Below, piece after piece: positions 8,901 to 19,223 of a stretch of 64,000 nt of DNA (position 1 is the stretch's first letter; every line of letters begins with the position of its first letter). This DNA is from Acidobacteriota bacterium (GTDB lineage: Bacteria; Acidobacteriota; Thermoanaerobaculia; UBA5066). A program made the position numbers and the translations under genes. The notes under the pieces are model-generated. The model was given only the letters and a program-made list of their open reading frames with translations. It was not told the DNA's origin and did not search any database. The stretch covers positions 240,157 to 304,156 of the forward strand of contig JAKOVQ010000033.1 in NCBI GenBank assembly GCA_029781975.1, given 5' to 3'.

Positions 8901-11900
8901 GTGAGGCGCCCCGGTCCCGCACCCTCCGCGCCCTCCTTAGCCTCCCCGCCCGAAGACCCCCTGGCGACGCTCCATCCGGCCGTCGCCGGCTGGTTCCGCG
9001 AGACCTTCCCCGGGGGGCCGACCGAGGCGCAGCGCCTCGCCTGGCCGCGGATCGCCGCGGGCGAGAACGTCCTCCTCGTCTCGCCGACCGGGACCGGGAA
9101 GACGCTGGCGGCCTTCCTCGTCGCGATCGACTCCGTCGTGAAGCGGCGGCTCGCCGGCGACGCGGCCCACCGGCTCGCCACCCTCTACGTCTCACCCCTG
9201 AAGGCGCTCGACAACGACGTCCACCGGAACCTCGAGGAGCCGCGCGCCGGGATTTCCGCGGCGCTCGGCGCGGGGCGCGTCCTCGTGGAGGCGGCCGTGA
9301 GGACCGGCGACACGCCGCCGTCCGCCCGGACGGCTCAGCTCCGCCGCCCGCCCGACCTCCTCATCACGACCCCCGAGTCGCTCTACATCCTCCTGACGGG
9401 GGCGGGGCGGCGCGTCCTGGCCACGGTCGAGACGGTGATCCTCGACGAGGTCCACTCCGTCGCCGGAACGAAGCGGGGCGCCCACCTCGCCCTCTCGCTC
9501 GAGCGGCTCGAGGCGCTCGTCGCGCGCGCCGGGGGACGCCCGCCGCAGCGGATCGCCCTCTCGGCGACGGTCGCCCCCGTCGAGGCGGTGGCGGAGTTCG
9601 CGGCCGGGACGGGCCGGAGGATGACGCCCCTCGTCGTGAACGCCCGGAAGGCGCTCGACCTCTCGGTCGTCTCCCCGGCGGCGGACTTCCGCGACCTCCC
9701 CGACGGATCGGCCTGGGGGCCGGCGCTGGAGGCGATCGTGGAGGAGACGAAGCGGCGGAGGACGACGCTCGTCTTCTGCAACAGCAGGCGGCTCGCCGAG
9801 CGGGTCGCGAGGAAGCTGGGCGACGCCCTCGGGCACGACGTCCCGACGCACCACGGCGCCGTGGCGCGGCGCGCCCGCGAGGAGATCGAGCGGGGGCTGA
9901 AGTCGGGGGCGGTCCCGGTCCTCGTCGCCACCGGCTCGCTCGAGCTGGGGATCGACGTCGGCCACGTCGACGCCGTGGTCCAGGTGGAGAGCCCGAAGGG
10001 GATCGCGCGCGGCCTGCAGCGTGTCGGGCGGTCGGGGCACCTCGTCGGCGAGACCGCGCGCGGTCTCCTCGTCCCGCTCTACGCGGACGACCTCTTCGAG
10101 GCGGCGGCGACGGTCGAGGGGATGCGCGAAGGGGCGGTGGAGGAGACGCGTCCCCCCGCCTTCCCGCTCGACGTCCTCGCGCAGCAGCTCGTCGCCGAGG
10201 CGGTCGCGCGCGCGGCCGACGGCGAGGCGCCGACGGCGCGCGAGCTCTTCGACCTCGTCCGCGGCGCCTCGTCGTACCGCGCGCTCCCCCGCTCGCTCTT
10301 CCACGAGACGCTCGCGATGCTCTCCGGGAAGTACCCGCGGGAGCGGTTCGCCGAGCTGGCGCCGAAGCTCGTCTGGGACCGCGCGACCGACCGCGTCACG
10401 CCGCTCCCCTCGGCGCGCCTCGCCGCCCTCCTCGACGGCGGGACGATCGGCGACCGCGGGACCTTCGCGGCGGTCCTCCCCGACCGGAAGACGCGCGTCG
10501 GCGAGCTGGACGAGGAGTTCGTCCACGAGACGAAGGAGGGCGACGTCTTCCTCCTCGGGTCGCGGACGTGGCGCGCCGTCGAGATCACGCACAGCCAGGT
10601 GGTCGTCGAGGACGCGACCGGCCTCCCCGCGCGGATGCCCTTCTGGCGGGGCGAGGGCCTCGGCCGGACCGGCGCCCTCGGCGAGCGGATCGGGAGGCTC
10701 AAGCGCCTGATCGCCGAGCACCTCGACGACCCGGCGCTCCCCGACCTCCTGGCCGCGCGCTACGCCGCGAGCGCGGACGCCGCGGCCGCGATGACGGCGA
10801 CGGTGAGGCGGGAGGTCCTCGAGTCGGGAGGGCTCGCGTCCGACACCACCGTCGTCTTCGAGGCGTTCCCGAACGACCTCGGCGACCCGTGCGTCGTCGT
10901 CCGGTCGCTCCTCGGGCGCGGCGTCAACCTCCCCTGGTCCCTCGTCCTCTCCGCCGTCCTCCGGGAAGAGACCGGGGTCGACGTCGAGACGATCGCCTCG
11001 GACGACGGCATCCTCCTCCGGACGCCGCGGGCCGAGCGCGAGCTGCCGCTCGACCGTCTCGCGCGGATCACGCCGGCGGAGGCCCGGGAGCGGCTCCTCG
11101 CGCTCCTCCCGAACTCGCCCCTCTTCGGCGCCCGCTTCCGCGAGAACGCGCAGCGGGCGCTCCTCCTGCCGCGCCTGAGGAACGGCCGCCGGACCCCCTT
11201 CTGGCTCCAGCGGCTCAAGGCGCGCGACCTCCTCCAGACGACGCGGTCGCTCCCCGACTTCCCCATCGTCGCCGAGACCTACCGCGACTGCCTGAACGAC
11301 CTCTGGGAGACCGAGCGGCTCCTCGCCCTCCTCGGGAGGCTCGGCGACGGCTCGGTCGATCGCCTCGTCGTGAGGCGCAAGACCCCGTCCCCCGCCGCCG
11401 CGGCGCTCCTCTTCAGGTTCGTCGCCGTCTACATGTACGAGTGGGACGCGCCGAAGGCCGAGACGCAGATCCACGCCCTCGCCGCGAACCGGACGCTCCT
11501 GGGCGAGGTCCTCGGCACGGGAGTCGACGACGGACTGAGGCCCGACGCCGCCGCCGAGGCGAGCGCCGAGGCGTCGCGGCTCCTGCCGCACCGGATGGCC
11601 CGGGACCCGGAGGAGCTCCTCCTCGCCTTCCAGGAGATGGGCGATCTGACCGCCGCAGAGGCGCGCGAGCGGTGCGCGGGGGATGGCGCGGCGTGGCTCG
11701 CGCAGCTCCTCGCGCGCGGCTCGCTCGCGCGCGTGACGGTCGGCGGCGAGGAGCGGCTCGTCCCCGCCGACGAGGGGGAGCGGTACCGCGCCCTCGACGC
11801 GATCGCACCCGAGGCGCTCGACCCCCTCGTCCTCCGGTTCGTCGCGACGCGCGGGCCGGTCCCCGCAGCCGGCGTCGCGTCCCGGTACGGGCTGCCCACC

Positions 11901-13361
11901 GCGGCCGCGGAGGAGGCCCTCGAGCGGCTGAGGCTCGAGGGCTTCGCCGTCTCGGGGCGGCTCGGCGGGACGGACGGCGAGGTCCGGTGGGCGGGAGCCC
12001 GGCTGGCGGAGTCGATCCGGCGGAAGACGCTCGCGTTCCTGAGGCGCGAGATCAGGCCCGTCCCGCTCGACGTCTGGCGCGCCTTCCTCGAGGGGCGCCA
12101 CGGCACCGCCGAGGGGCACCGCTTCGCCGGGCCCGACGCCGCCGAGCGGGCGGTCGGGCTCCTCCGCGCCCTGCCTCTCCCGCTCCTCGCCTGGGAGAGC
12201 GCGCTCCTCCCCGCCCGGCTCGCGGAGAGGGAGCCGGACGCCCTCGACGTCCTCTCGGCGCGCGGCCTCCTCGTCTGGCGGGTCGAGGGGGAGAAGGAGC
12301 TGCGCGCCTCCCGCCTCTCGCTCTTCTTCCGCGGCGAGGGACGTTTCGTCCTCCCGCCCGTCCCTCCCCCGCTCGACGCGCTCTCGCACGCGGCCCGCGC
12401 GCTCCACGAGGCGCTGGCGCTCTCGGGTGCTTCGTTCCTCCCCGACCTCGCGTCCCAGCTCGGCGTCGACGAGCAGCGCCTCGCGCCGGCCCTCCGCGAG
12501 CTCGTCCTCGCCGGCCTCGTCTCGGGCGACGGGCTCCACGGCCTCCGCGAGCTCCTCCGCGCCCGGAAGGCTGCCCCCCACTCCGGCGCCGCGACGCCTC
12601 CCCTTCCGCCCCCTCCGCTCGGCCGGAGGCCGTCGCGCTCGGGCCTCCGCGCGGCGGAGGGGCGGGTGCGCGAGCGGCTCGGCCCGGCTCCGGCGGGCCG
12701 TCTCTCCGGGCGCTTCGCGCTCCTGGCCTCCCCGGCCGTCCTCGGCCCCGATCTCGATCCGGGGGAGCGGGAGGAGGCGTGGGCGCGGCTCCTCCTCGCG
12801 CGGTGGGGCGTCGTGTCGCGGACGGTCGTCGAGGCCGAGGGGGCGGTGGGGTGGGGGGAGGTCGCCCCGACGTTCGCCCGGATGGAGCTCCGGTCGGACG
12901 TGCGGCGGGGGGAGTTCCTCGAGGGGCACGGCCCGCTGCAGTACGCCGAGCCGGAGACGGTCGAGGAGCTCCGCCGCGCGCGCGAGGAGGAGCGGACGCC
13001 TTTCGGGGACGAGCTCCCCGCGCTCTCCGCCGTCTGCGGCGCCGACCCCGTCCTCTTCGGGCTCGACCCCTCGCCCCAGCGCGATGCGCTCGTCGCGGTG
13101 GCTCGCGGGCGCGAGGTCGTCCGCCTCGGGCCCGACGGCGTCCTCGCCCCGGCTCGGGACGTCCCCGACCGTCTTCTCTCGGCCGGCGTGGCCGCGCTCC
13201 AGGCCCTCCTCCGCCGCGGGCGCGACCCGCTCGGGCGGCCGCGGCGCCTCTCGGTGACGGCCCTCGCCTCGGGCCCTCTCCCCGGGACGAAGGAGGCGCT
13301 CGTCCTCGAGCGGCTCGGCTTCGTGAGGGACGGGGCCGGGTACGTCTGGCGGGCGCTCTAG
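8901..13361 (+). CDS. lhr: Lhr-like large DEAD/DEAH superfamily II helicase
   Basis: SPTGTGKTLAAFL (motif I), DEVHSV (II), LSATVAPVEA (III), QRVGRSGH (VI), long Lhr C-terminal half; 1486 aa. Confidence 0.9.
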   Translation: MRRPGPAPSAPSLASPPEDPLATLHPAVAGWFRETFPGGPTEAQRLAWPRIAAGENVLLVSPTGTGKTLAAFLVAIDSVVKRRLAGDAAHRLATLYVSPLKALDNDVHRNLEEPRAGISAALGAGRVLVEAAVRTGDTPPSARTAQLRRPPDLLITTPESLYILLTGAGRRVLATVETVILDEVHSVAGTKRGAHLALSLERLEALVARAGGRPPQRIALSATVAPVEAVAEFAAGTGRRMTPLVVNARKALDLSVVSPAADFRDLPDGSAWGPALEAIVEETKRRRTTLVFCNSRRLAERVARKLGDALGHDVPTHHGAVARRAREEIERGLKSGAVPVLVATGSLELGIDVGHVDAVVQVESPKGIARGLQRVGRSGHLVGETARGLLVPLYADDLFEAAATVEGMREGAVEETRPPAFPLDVLAQQLVAEAVARAADGEAPTARELFDLVRGASSYRALPRSLFHETLAMLSGKYPRERFAELAPKLVWDRATDRVTPLPSARLAALLDGGTIGDRGTFAAVLPDRKTRVGELDEEFVHETKEGDVFLLGSRTWRAVEITHSQVVVEDATGLPARMPFWRGEGLGRTGALGERIGRLKRLIAEHLDDPALPDLLAARYAASADAAAAMTATVRREVLESGGLASDTTVVFEAFPNDLGDPCVVVRSLLGRGVNLPWSLVLSAVLREETGVDVETIASDDGILLRTPRAERELPLDRLARITPAEARERLLALLPNSPLFGARFRENAQRALLLPRLRNGRRTPFWLQRLKARDLLQTTRSLPDFPIVAETYRDCLNDLWETERLLALLGRLGDGSVDRLVVRRKTPSPAAAALLFRFVAVYMYEWDAPKAETQIHALAANRTLLGEVLGTGVDDGLRPDAAAEASAEASRLLPHRMARDPEELLLAFQEMGDLTAAEARERCAGDGAAWLAQLLARGSLARVTVGGEERLVPADEGERYRALDAIAPEALDPLVLRFVATRGPVPAAGVASRYGLPTAAAEEALERLRLEGFAVSGRLGGTDGEVRWAGARLAESIRRKTLAFLRREIRPVPLDVWRAFLEGRHGTAEGHRFAGPDAAERAVGLLRALPLPLLAWESALLPARLAEREPDALDVLSARGLLVWRVEGEKELRASRLSLFFRGEGRFVLPPVPPPLDALSHAARALHEALALSGASFLPDLASQLGVDEQRLAPALRELVLAGLVSGDGLHGLRELLRARKAAPHSGAATPPLPPPPLGRRPSRSGLRAAEGRVRERLGPAPAGRLSGRFALLASPAVLGPDLDPGEREEAWARLLLARWGVVSRTVVEAEGAVGWGEVAPTFARMELRSDVRRGEFLEGHGPLQYAEPETVEELRRAREEERTPFGDELPALSAVCGADPVLFGLDPSPQRDALVAVARGREVVRLGPDGVLAPARDVPDRLLSAGVAALQALLRRGRDPLGRPRRLSVTALASGPLPGTKEALVLERLGFVRDGAGYVWRAL

Positions 13362-13397
13362 ACGCAGGAAGGGCGGGCCGAGGCCCGCCCTTCGCGT
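13361..13397. terminator. hairpin between convergent lhr and sodB
   Basis: GAAGGGCGGGCC / GGCCCGCCCTTC with outer GACGC/GCGTC arms. Confidence 0.65.
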
Positions 13398-13418
13398 CAG
13401 CCGGAGAGGCCGGGGACC

Positions 13419-14021
13419 CTAGAGGGAGAGCGTCGCCGCCTTGTCGAAGCGCGAGGCCACGACCGACCAGTCGATCGCCTTGAAGAACGCCTCGATGTAG
13501 TCGGCGCGCTTCAAGCCGTAGTCGAGCATGAAGGCGTGCTCGAAGACGTCCATGATCAGGAGGAGCGTCCCGCCGGCCGGGTGCCCGCCATCGTGCTCGC
13601 CGATCCACATGTTCATCAGCTGTCCGGTGGCGGCGTCCTGGTAGAGAGCCGTCCAGCCGATGCCGCGCATCGCCCCGACGGCCCGGAACCGCTTCTCCCA
13701 CGCGTCGTGGGAGCCGAACTCGGCGGCGATCTTCTGGGCCAGCTTCGACCCCGCGTCGAGCGCCTTGCCCCCCTTCGCCATGTTGCCGAAGTAGTACTCG
13801 TGGAGGCGCATGCCGTTCCACTCCCAGCCGAGGCGCCGCGTCATCTCGGCGAAGGAGGGGGTGCCGGCCTTCCCGTCGGCCGCGAGGGCCGCGGTCTCGT
13901 CGAGCACCTTGTTCGTGTTGGTGACGTAGCCCTGGTAGAGGGTGAAGTGGTTCTTCAGGAGCGCGTCGGAGAAGCCCGGCGTGCCGAGCAGGTGATCGTA
14001 GTTTCTCGCCTGGTATGCCAT
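13419..14021 (-). CDS. sodB: superoxide dismutase (Fe/Mn type)
   Basis: MAYQARNYDHLLGTPGFSDALLKNHFTLYQGYV; HEYYFGNM; DVFEHAFMLDYGLKRADYIEAFF; ATG at 14021. Confidence 0.9.
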   Translation of the reverse strand: MAYQARNYDHLLGTPGFSDALLKNHFTLYQGYVTNTNKVLDETAALAADGKAGTPSFAEMTRRLGWEWNGMRLHEYYFGNMAKGGKALDAGSKLAQKIAAEFGSHDAWEKRFRAVGAMRGIGWTALYQDAATGQLMNMWIGEHDGGHPAGGTLLLIMDVFEHAFMLDYGLKRADYIEAFFKAIDWSVVASRFDKAATLSL

Positions 14022-14237
14022 GTCCTGTCCTTTCTCGAGTGGTGCGGACGGAGAGTCCACCTGATTCTACGTCGCACCTCGGGGACCGGACTGCGGTTGG
14101 CCCCCGGCGCCTTCGGCCCTCCGAATGGCCGAATCTCCATTTTTCTTCGGGCAGGGTGTCTGAATTTCGCCGCCTTCTCCCCACTTATAGGCAGGCCCAG
14201 GAGAACCGAGCCACGGGGGCCCTCTGCGGGAGGATGG

Positions 14238-14759
14238 GTGAGCGAACGACCCGGATGTCTTTCGAGCGAGGTCGGATCGGTCCCGGGACCTGGCCGTGGC
14301 GACGTGGGGGTGCAAGCCTTCCCGCCTGCCGCGGGAGGGGCTCGACCCGGGATCGGCGAGGAGGCGATCGTCACGCTGCTGCAGCTCGGGGCCGGCGCGG
14401 TGGCCCGGAGGCGCGGTCACTCGGTCAGGACGCTGCAACGGCGGCTCAAGGAGGCGGGCTACAGCGTCTCGGCGCTCGTGAGGGAGGCGAGAAGGCAGCT
14501 CGCGCTGCGGTGCCTGGCGGACGGGATGCCCCTGGCGCAGGTGGGGAGAGCTCTCGGCCTCTCGAGCGCCCAGTCCGCCGCCCGTTTCCTGCGCCGGGAG
14601 TTCGGCACCTCGTCGTCCAGCCTCCGGACGCTTCTCGCCGCGCAGCCGGCGATCCCCGCGCCGGCGGACCCTCTCGCCCCGGAACCGCGACCTTCAAACG
14701 TTTCCCCCGTCCGTTCTCGCCGCCCAGGGTCGAGGGACGCCGTTGGAGACGAACGGTAG
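14238..14759 (+). CDS. AraC-type HTH domain transcription regulator (short)
   Basis: RRGHSVRTLQRRLKEAGYSVSALVREARRQLALRCLADGMPLAQVGRALGLSSAQSAARFLRREFGTS matches AraC HTH layout; start codon uncertain (GTG 14238 proposed). Confidence 0.6.
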   Translation: MSERPGCLSSEVGSVPGPGRGDVGVQAFPPAAGGARPGIGEEAIVTLLQLGAGAVARRRGHSVRTLQRRLKEAGYSVSALVREARRQLALRCLADGMPLAQVGRALGLSSAQSAARFLRREFGTSSSSLRTLLAAQPAIPAPADPLAPEPRPSNVSPVRSRRPGSRDAVGDER

Positions 14760-14995
14760 CTCTTCTCGAGAAAGGGCCCGATTCTCGGCGAGGTTGGCCG
14801 AGGTCACCGCCGAGCTGACGTGAGGTGCGAGGTCGGCCTGCTGCCCCTGGCGACCGAACAGCGTCCGCTGCTCCCCTCGCCGAGGCTAAACTCCCCGCGC
14901 TCCGGGTTCGGGGCAGGGGAGTGTGTTCGTGCGGCGAGCGGCGATCCGGATGATCTCGAGGCAGGCCGGCCCGGCGGCTCGCATCGGCACGCCAC

Positions 14996-15946
14996 GTGCC
15001 TGAGTCGCCCCCGCGGCCGGCGGTCGTCGTCCCCGCCTTCGGGCGGCCGGAGTCGACGCGGCGGGCCTTGCGCTCTCTCCTCGAGGCCGGGGCCGGCAGG
15101 ATCGTCCTCGTGGACGACGAGGGGCGGGGGCACGGGGACGAGCTCCGGGGCGAGTTTCCCGGGGTCGAGGTCCTCCGCACCGAAGCGCCCGTCTTCTGGA
15201 CCGGAGCGATCCGCCTCGGGACGGAGCACGCCCTCGCGACCGGAGCGGCGTCCGTCCTCTTCTTCAACCAGGACGTGACCGCCGCTCCGGACTACTTCGC
15301 GCGTCTCGCCGCGACGACGGCGCGATACCCCGGGGCGATCGTCGGCTCCGCCGTGGTCTACGCGCAGGAGAGGGGGGTCGTCTGGTCGGCCGGGGCCCGC
15401 CTCGAGTGGCTCGGGAGGGGCTTCCGGGTCCTGTACCACGGGGCGCCGCTCCGGAAGCTTCCGGGGGAACCCTATCCCGTCGACTGGCTTCACGGGATGG
15501 GGACGTACGTTCCGGCGGGCGTCTTCGGGAAGACCGGGCTCCCCGACGCCGAACGCTTCCCGATGGCGTGGGGCGACGCGGACTTCACGCTCCGCGCCCG
15601 GGGCGCGGGGATTCCGATCCTCGTCGACCCGCGGCTCCGCCTCGCGCACGAGGTCGGACCGTACGACGCCCGGCTCGCCCGGGCGCCCACCTTCTCGCAG
15701 TACGTCTCGTGGCTCCGGAGCCCGACGCACAACGTCTCCCTCTCGGCGCAGCGCGAGATCTGGCGCCGGCACGGGCCGAGGGGCCTCTGGCGACTCTCCT
15801 TCGCCCTCCGGTGCCTGTTCCTCGCGGCCAACTTCGTCCGGATCCGCCTCCTCTTTCCGGCGGGGCCGGCGGGTGCCATGACTGACGTTGGCCTCGCTCG
15901 GGACGCAGGCCGCGGCCCCGGCCCGCCCGGTGGGCATGGTGGCTGA
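14996..15946 (+). CDS. glycosyltransferase family 2
   Basis: PAVVVPAFGRPESTRRALRSLL; FFNQDVTAAPDYF; HGMGTYVPAGVF; MAWGDADFTLRARGAG. Confidence 0.8.
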   Translation: MPESPPRPAVVVPAFGRPESTRRALRSLLEAGAGRIVLVDDEGRGHGDELRGEFPGVEVLRTEAPVFWTGAIRLGTEHALATGAASVLFFNQDVTAAPDYFARLAATTARYPGAIVGSAVVYAQERGVVWSAGARLEWLGRGFRVLYHGAPLRKLPGEPYPVDWLHGMGTYVPAGVFGKTGLPDAERFPMAWGDADFTLRARGAGIPILVDPRLRLAHEVGPYDARLARAPTFSQYVSWLRSPTHNVSLSAQREIWRRHGPRGLWRLSFALRCLFLAANFVRIRLLFPAGPAGAMTDVGLARDAGRGPGPPGGHGG

Positions 15947-15974
15947 CCGGCCGGTGCTAGCATCCCCCCCCTCG

Positions 15975-18176
15975 ATGCGGCAGACCTCCGAACGGGCGTC
16001 GTCGGGGCCTCGGCTCCGGCGCCGGCCTCCCTCGATCGCGAGCTCCCGGCTCGCGCTCGCCCCGGCCCTCGCAGTCTCCCTCTGCTCCCTTCCTGCGTTC
16101 CCCCAGGAGACGGCCCTCCCCGAGGCGCCCCCCGCCGCTGCGCCGAAGGCCGAGGGGCCGGTCGCGCCGGGCTCGCCTCCCGGACCCGGGCAGCCCCTCG
16201 TCCGGGTCGACCACGTCGTCGTGACCGCCACGAGGAGCGAGCGCTCGGCCGCGGACGTCCCGGCGAGCGTGACCGTCGTCCCCCGCACGGCGGTCGAGGA
16301 CGCGCCGTCCCGGACGCTCGACGACGCCCTCCGGACCGTGGTGGGGTTGAACCTCCCGCTCGGGAGCAGCAACACGATCCAGCCGACGACCAACCACGTC
16401 TCGATGCGCGGCCTGGGCGGCGACAGGGCCCTCGTCCTCCTCGACGGGATCCCGCTCAACGACGCGGTCAACGGCTACGTGCAGTGGAACAAGGCGCCTC
16501 TCGGGACCGTCGAGAAGGTCGAGGTCGTCCGCGGGTCGACCGCGAGCCTCTTCGGAAACTACGCGATGGGCGGCACGGTCAGCATCTTCACGCGCCCGCT
16601 CGACGGGAACCGGGTCGAGGCGGACGCGTCGTACGGCACCTTCGACACGCGCCGCCTGAGCGCGTCCGTCACGGAGAGCCTCGGAGGGAGCTGGCACGGA
16701 GGCGTCTTCCTCGACGCGGAGGACACGGACGGCTACACGCGGGCCCTTCCCCAGGAGCGCGGGACGATCGACGTCCCGAGCAGCTCCCGGAGCCTCAACC
16801 TCCAGGTCAAGGCCGAGACCCGGGGCTCCTCCGGGTCGCGGTTCTTCGTGAAGGGGAACGTCCTCGACCACGACCTCTCGCAGGGGACGAGGCTCGCGAC
16901 CACCCACCGCCGGATGTACGACCTCGCCGCCGGCGGCCGGTTCGACCTCGGGGAGGCCGAGGTCTCGGCCACGGGCTACTACCAGGACGCCGCGTACGAC
17001 GTCGACAACACGCAGCTCGTCCCGGGCGCAGGCCGGAACGCGGAGTACCTCGCGAACCAGGCCGAGAACCCCGGGCGGGACGTCGGCGGCTCCCTCCAGT
17101 GGTCGCGCGGCCTGTACGGGGTCCTGACGTTCCTCACGTTCGGACTCGACGCGCACCGGGCCTCCTCGCACGACAGCGTCGTCAGCTTCGACAGGTCCGG
17201 GAGGGAGACGGGGACCCGGACGAACGAGGGGCACCAGACCTTCGCGGGGCTCTTCGGCGAGGCGAGCTTCCTTCCCGTCGCCCGCCTGGAGGTCCTCGTG
17301 AGCGCGCGCCTCGACTCCTGGTGGAACGCGGGCGGCCGCGAGGAGTCGAGCGCGACGGGGCTGAAGACGTACGAAGACCGGAGCACGACCCAGCTGGACC
17401 CGCGCCTCTCGCTCCGGTACCAGCTCCGAGACGGCCTCGCGATCCGCGGGGCCGTCTACCGCGGCTTCCGAGCGCCGACCCTGAAGGAGCTCTACCGGAG
17501 CGCCGTCACGAAGACGACGGTGATCCTCTCGAACCCCCAGCTCGGCCCGGAGACGCTCGTCGGCGGAGACGTGGGAGCCGACTATTCCGCTGGGCGGTTC
17601 CACGGCGAGCTCAACCTCTTCCTCGACCGGATCGACGGCCTCATGTCCCGGGAGACGCTCTCCTCCTCGCCCAACCTCGTCGTCCAGCCGCGCAACGTCG
17701 GCGCGGCCCGGAGCCGGGGGATCGAGGTGATGGGGACCTTCGTCCTGGGGCGGGCGCTGTCGCTCGACGCGGGCTACGCCTTCACCGACTCCGTCATCAC
17801 CGACAACCCGGCCAACCCGGCGCTCGTCGGGAACCAGGTCCCCGACGTCTCCCGCCACGCCGGCTCGGCGGCGCTGAGCTTCTCGCCCGCGGCCGGGCCG
17901 GCCGTCGCGCTCCGGGCCCGGGCGCTGAGCCGGCGCTACGCGGACGACTCCAACAAGCTCGCGATGGATCCCCACCTCGTCCTCGACCTCTTCGCCTCGG
18001 TGCCGGTCACGAAGGCGTTCGAGGCGTTCGTCTCGTGCGAGAACCTCCTCGACCGCCAGTACGTCTCGGACGCGAACGTCGGCCGCAGGCTCGGGCCGCC
18101 GCTCCAGCTCTTCGTCGGCCTGAGGCTCCGGCAGCCCCCGCACCGCGCCGCATCCCCCGCCTCGAACACCCCATGA
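15975..18176 (+). CDS. TonB-dependent outer-membrane receptor (BtuB/FepA-like)
   Basis: Plug motifs VVVTATRSERSAADVPASVTVV, MRGLGGDRALVLLDGIPLND, VRGSTASLFGNYAMGGTVSIFT; barrel strands; start ATG 15975 downstream of TAGCAT. Confidence 0.88.
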   Translation: MRQTSERASSGPRLRRRPPSIASSRLALAPALAVSLCSLPAFPQETALPEAPPAAAPKAEGPVAPGSPPGPGQPLVRVDHVVVTATRSERSAADVPASVTVVPRTAVEDAPSRTLDDALRTVVGLNLPLGSSNTIQPTTNHVSMRGLGGDRALVLLDGIPLNDAVNGYVQWNKAPLGTVEKVEVVRGSTASLFGNYAMGGTVSIFTRPLDGNRVEADASYGTFDTRRLSASVTESLGGSWHGGVFLDAEDTDGYTRALPQERGTIDVPSSSRSLNLQVKAETRGSSGSRFFVKGNVLDHDLSQGTRLATTHRRMYDLAAGGRFDLGEAEVSATGYYQDAAYDVDNTQLVPGAGRNAEYLANQAENPGRDVGGSLQWSRGLYGVLTFLTFGLDAHRASSHDSVVSFDRSGRETGTRTNEGHQTFAGLFGEASFLPVARLEVLVSARLDSWWNAGGREESSATGLKTYEDRSTTQLDPRLSLRYQLRDGLAIRGAVYRGFRAPTLKELYRSAVTKTTVILSNPQLGPETLVGGDVGADYSAGRFHGELNLFLDRIDGLMSRETLSSSPNLVVQPRNVGAARSRGIEVMGTFVLGRALSLDAGYAFTDSVITDNPANPALVGNQVPDVSRHAGSAALSFSPAAGPAVALRARALSRRYADDSNKLAMDPHLVLDLFASVPVTKAFEAFVSCENLLDRQYVSDANVGRRLGPPLQLFVGLRLRQPPHRAASPASNTP

Positions 18177-19216
18177 AGCGCAGCGCCCGCCCGCTCCCTG
18201 TCCTTCCGCTCGTCGCCGCCGCCTCTCTCCTCCTGGCTCGGGGCCCGGGAGGGGCCAGCCCGCCCCGGCCTGCCGCCGCTCCTTCGGCCCCGGTCCACCT
18301 CAGGGTCCTCTCCCTCAGGTTCCTCTCCTTCGCGCCGCTCGCCATCGCCCGGGACGAGGGGTTCTTCCGCGCCCAGGGGCTGGACGTCGAGCTGGTCCCG
18401 CTCGTCAGCAGCGCCGACGCGACTCCCTCCCTGATCCGAGGCGATCTCGACGTCGCCTCCGGGGTGCTCAAGATCGCCGACTTCAACGCCATCGCCCGCG
18501 GCGCGACCCTCAAGTTCGTGGCCGACAAGGACCATTTCGAGCCCGGGGCCTGCGTCGGGTCCGCCTTCGTCACGCGACCGGGGTTCCTCGACGGGAAGGC
18601 CGGGGACGGCCCGGACCGGCTCCGCGGCGCCCGCGTGGCCACCGTACCCCTCCACTTCATCGAGTACGCGCTGGAGACGCTCCTCGGCCAAAAGGGGCTG
18701 TCGCTCGCCGACGTGAGGCTGGCGCGGCTGCCGGGGAGCATGGTCGCCGAGGCCTTCGGCGCCGGCTCGCTCGACCTCGGGGAGCTGTCGGAGCCGGACC
18801 TCTCCCGCGTCCTGAAGTCGGGCCGCGCCGTCCTCTGGAAGCCGGTTCGCGAGGTCCTGCCGGGGGCGCAGCACGCCGTCGTCGCGTTCGGGCCGCGGCT
18901 CCTCGGGCCGGACCGGGACGTCGGCCGACGCTTCCTGGTCGCCTACCTGCAAGGGGTGAGGCAGTACAACCGCGGCAAGACGCCGCGGAACCTCGACATC
19001 CTGGCGGCCGAGACCGGCGTCGACCGCGAGCTCCTCCGGGCGGCGTGCTGGCCGTCGATCCGCGGGGACGGGAAGATCGACGTTGCCAGCGTCCTCACCT
19101 TCGAGCGGTGGGCGGTGAAGCGCGGGGCGCTCGACGCCGTCGTCCCCCCCGAGCGCTTCTGGGACCCCTCCTTCGCGGACGAGGCCGGCAAGGTCCTCGG
19201 ACCGCCGGGTCCCTGA
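18173..19216 (+). CDS. NMT1/SsuA/TauA-like ABC transporter substrate-binding protein
   Basis: Signal peptide; FLSFAPLAIARDEGFFRAQGLDVELVPL; ATG 18173 overlaps the upstream TGA (ATGA). Confidence 0.82.
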   Translation: MKRSARPLPVLPLVAAASLLLARGPGGASPPRPAAAPSAPVHLRVLSLRFLSFAPLAIARDEGFFRAQGLDVELVPLVSSADATPSLIRGDLDVASGVLKIADFNAIARGATLKFVADKDHFEPGACVGSAFVTRPGFLDGKAGDGPDRLRGARVATVPLHFIEYALETLLGQKGLSLADVRLARLPGSMVAEAFGAGSLDLGELSEPDLSRVLKSGRAVLWKPVREVLPGAQHAVVAFGPRLLGPDRDVGRRFLVAYLQGVRQYNRGKTPRNLDILAAETGVDRELLRAACWPSIRGDGKIDVASVLTFERWAVKRGALDAVVPPERFWDPSFADEAGKVLGPPGP

Positions 19217-19223
19217 GGACGCG

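Noticed and set aside
9192-12929. 1245-aa reverse-strand ORF opposite lhr
   Set aside because: Arg/Glu/Pro-rich shadow ORF with no domain motifs; the + strand encodes clear helicase motifs.
15888-15975. Cobalamin or TPP riboswitch upstream of the TonB receptor
   Set aside because: I looked for recognisable B12-box or TPP (CTGAGA) elements and found none; the -10-like TAGCAT sits only 11 nt from the ATG, leaving no room for a riboswitch.
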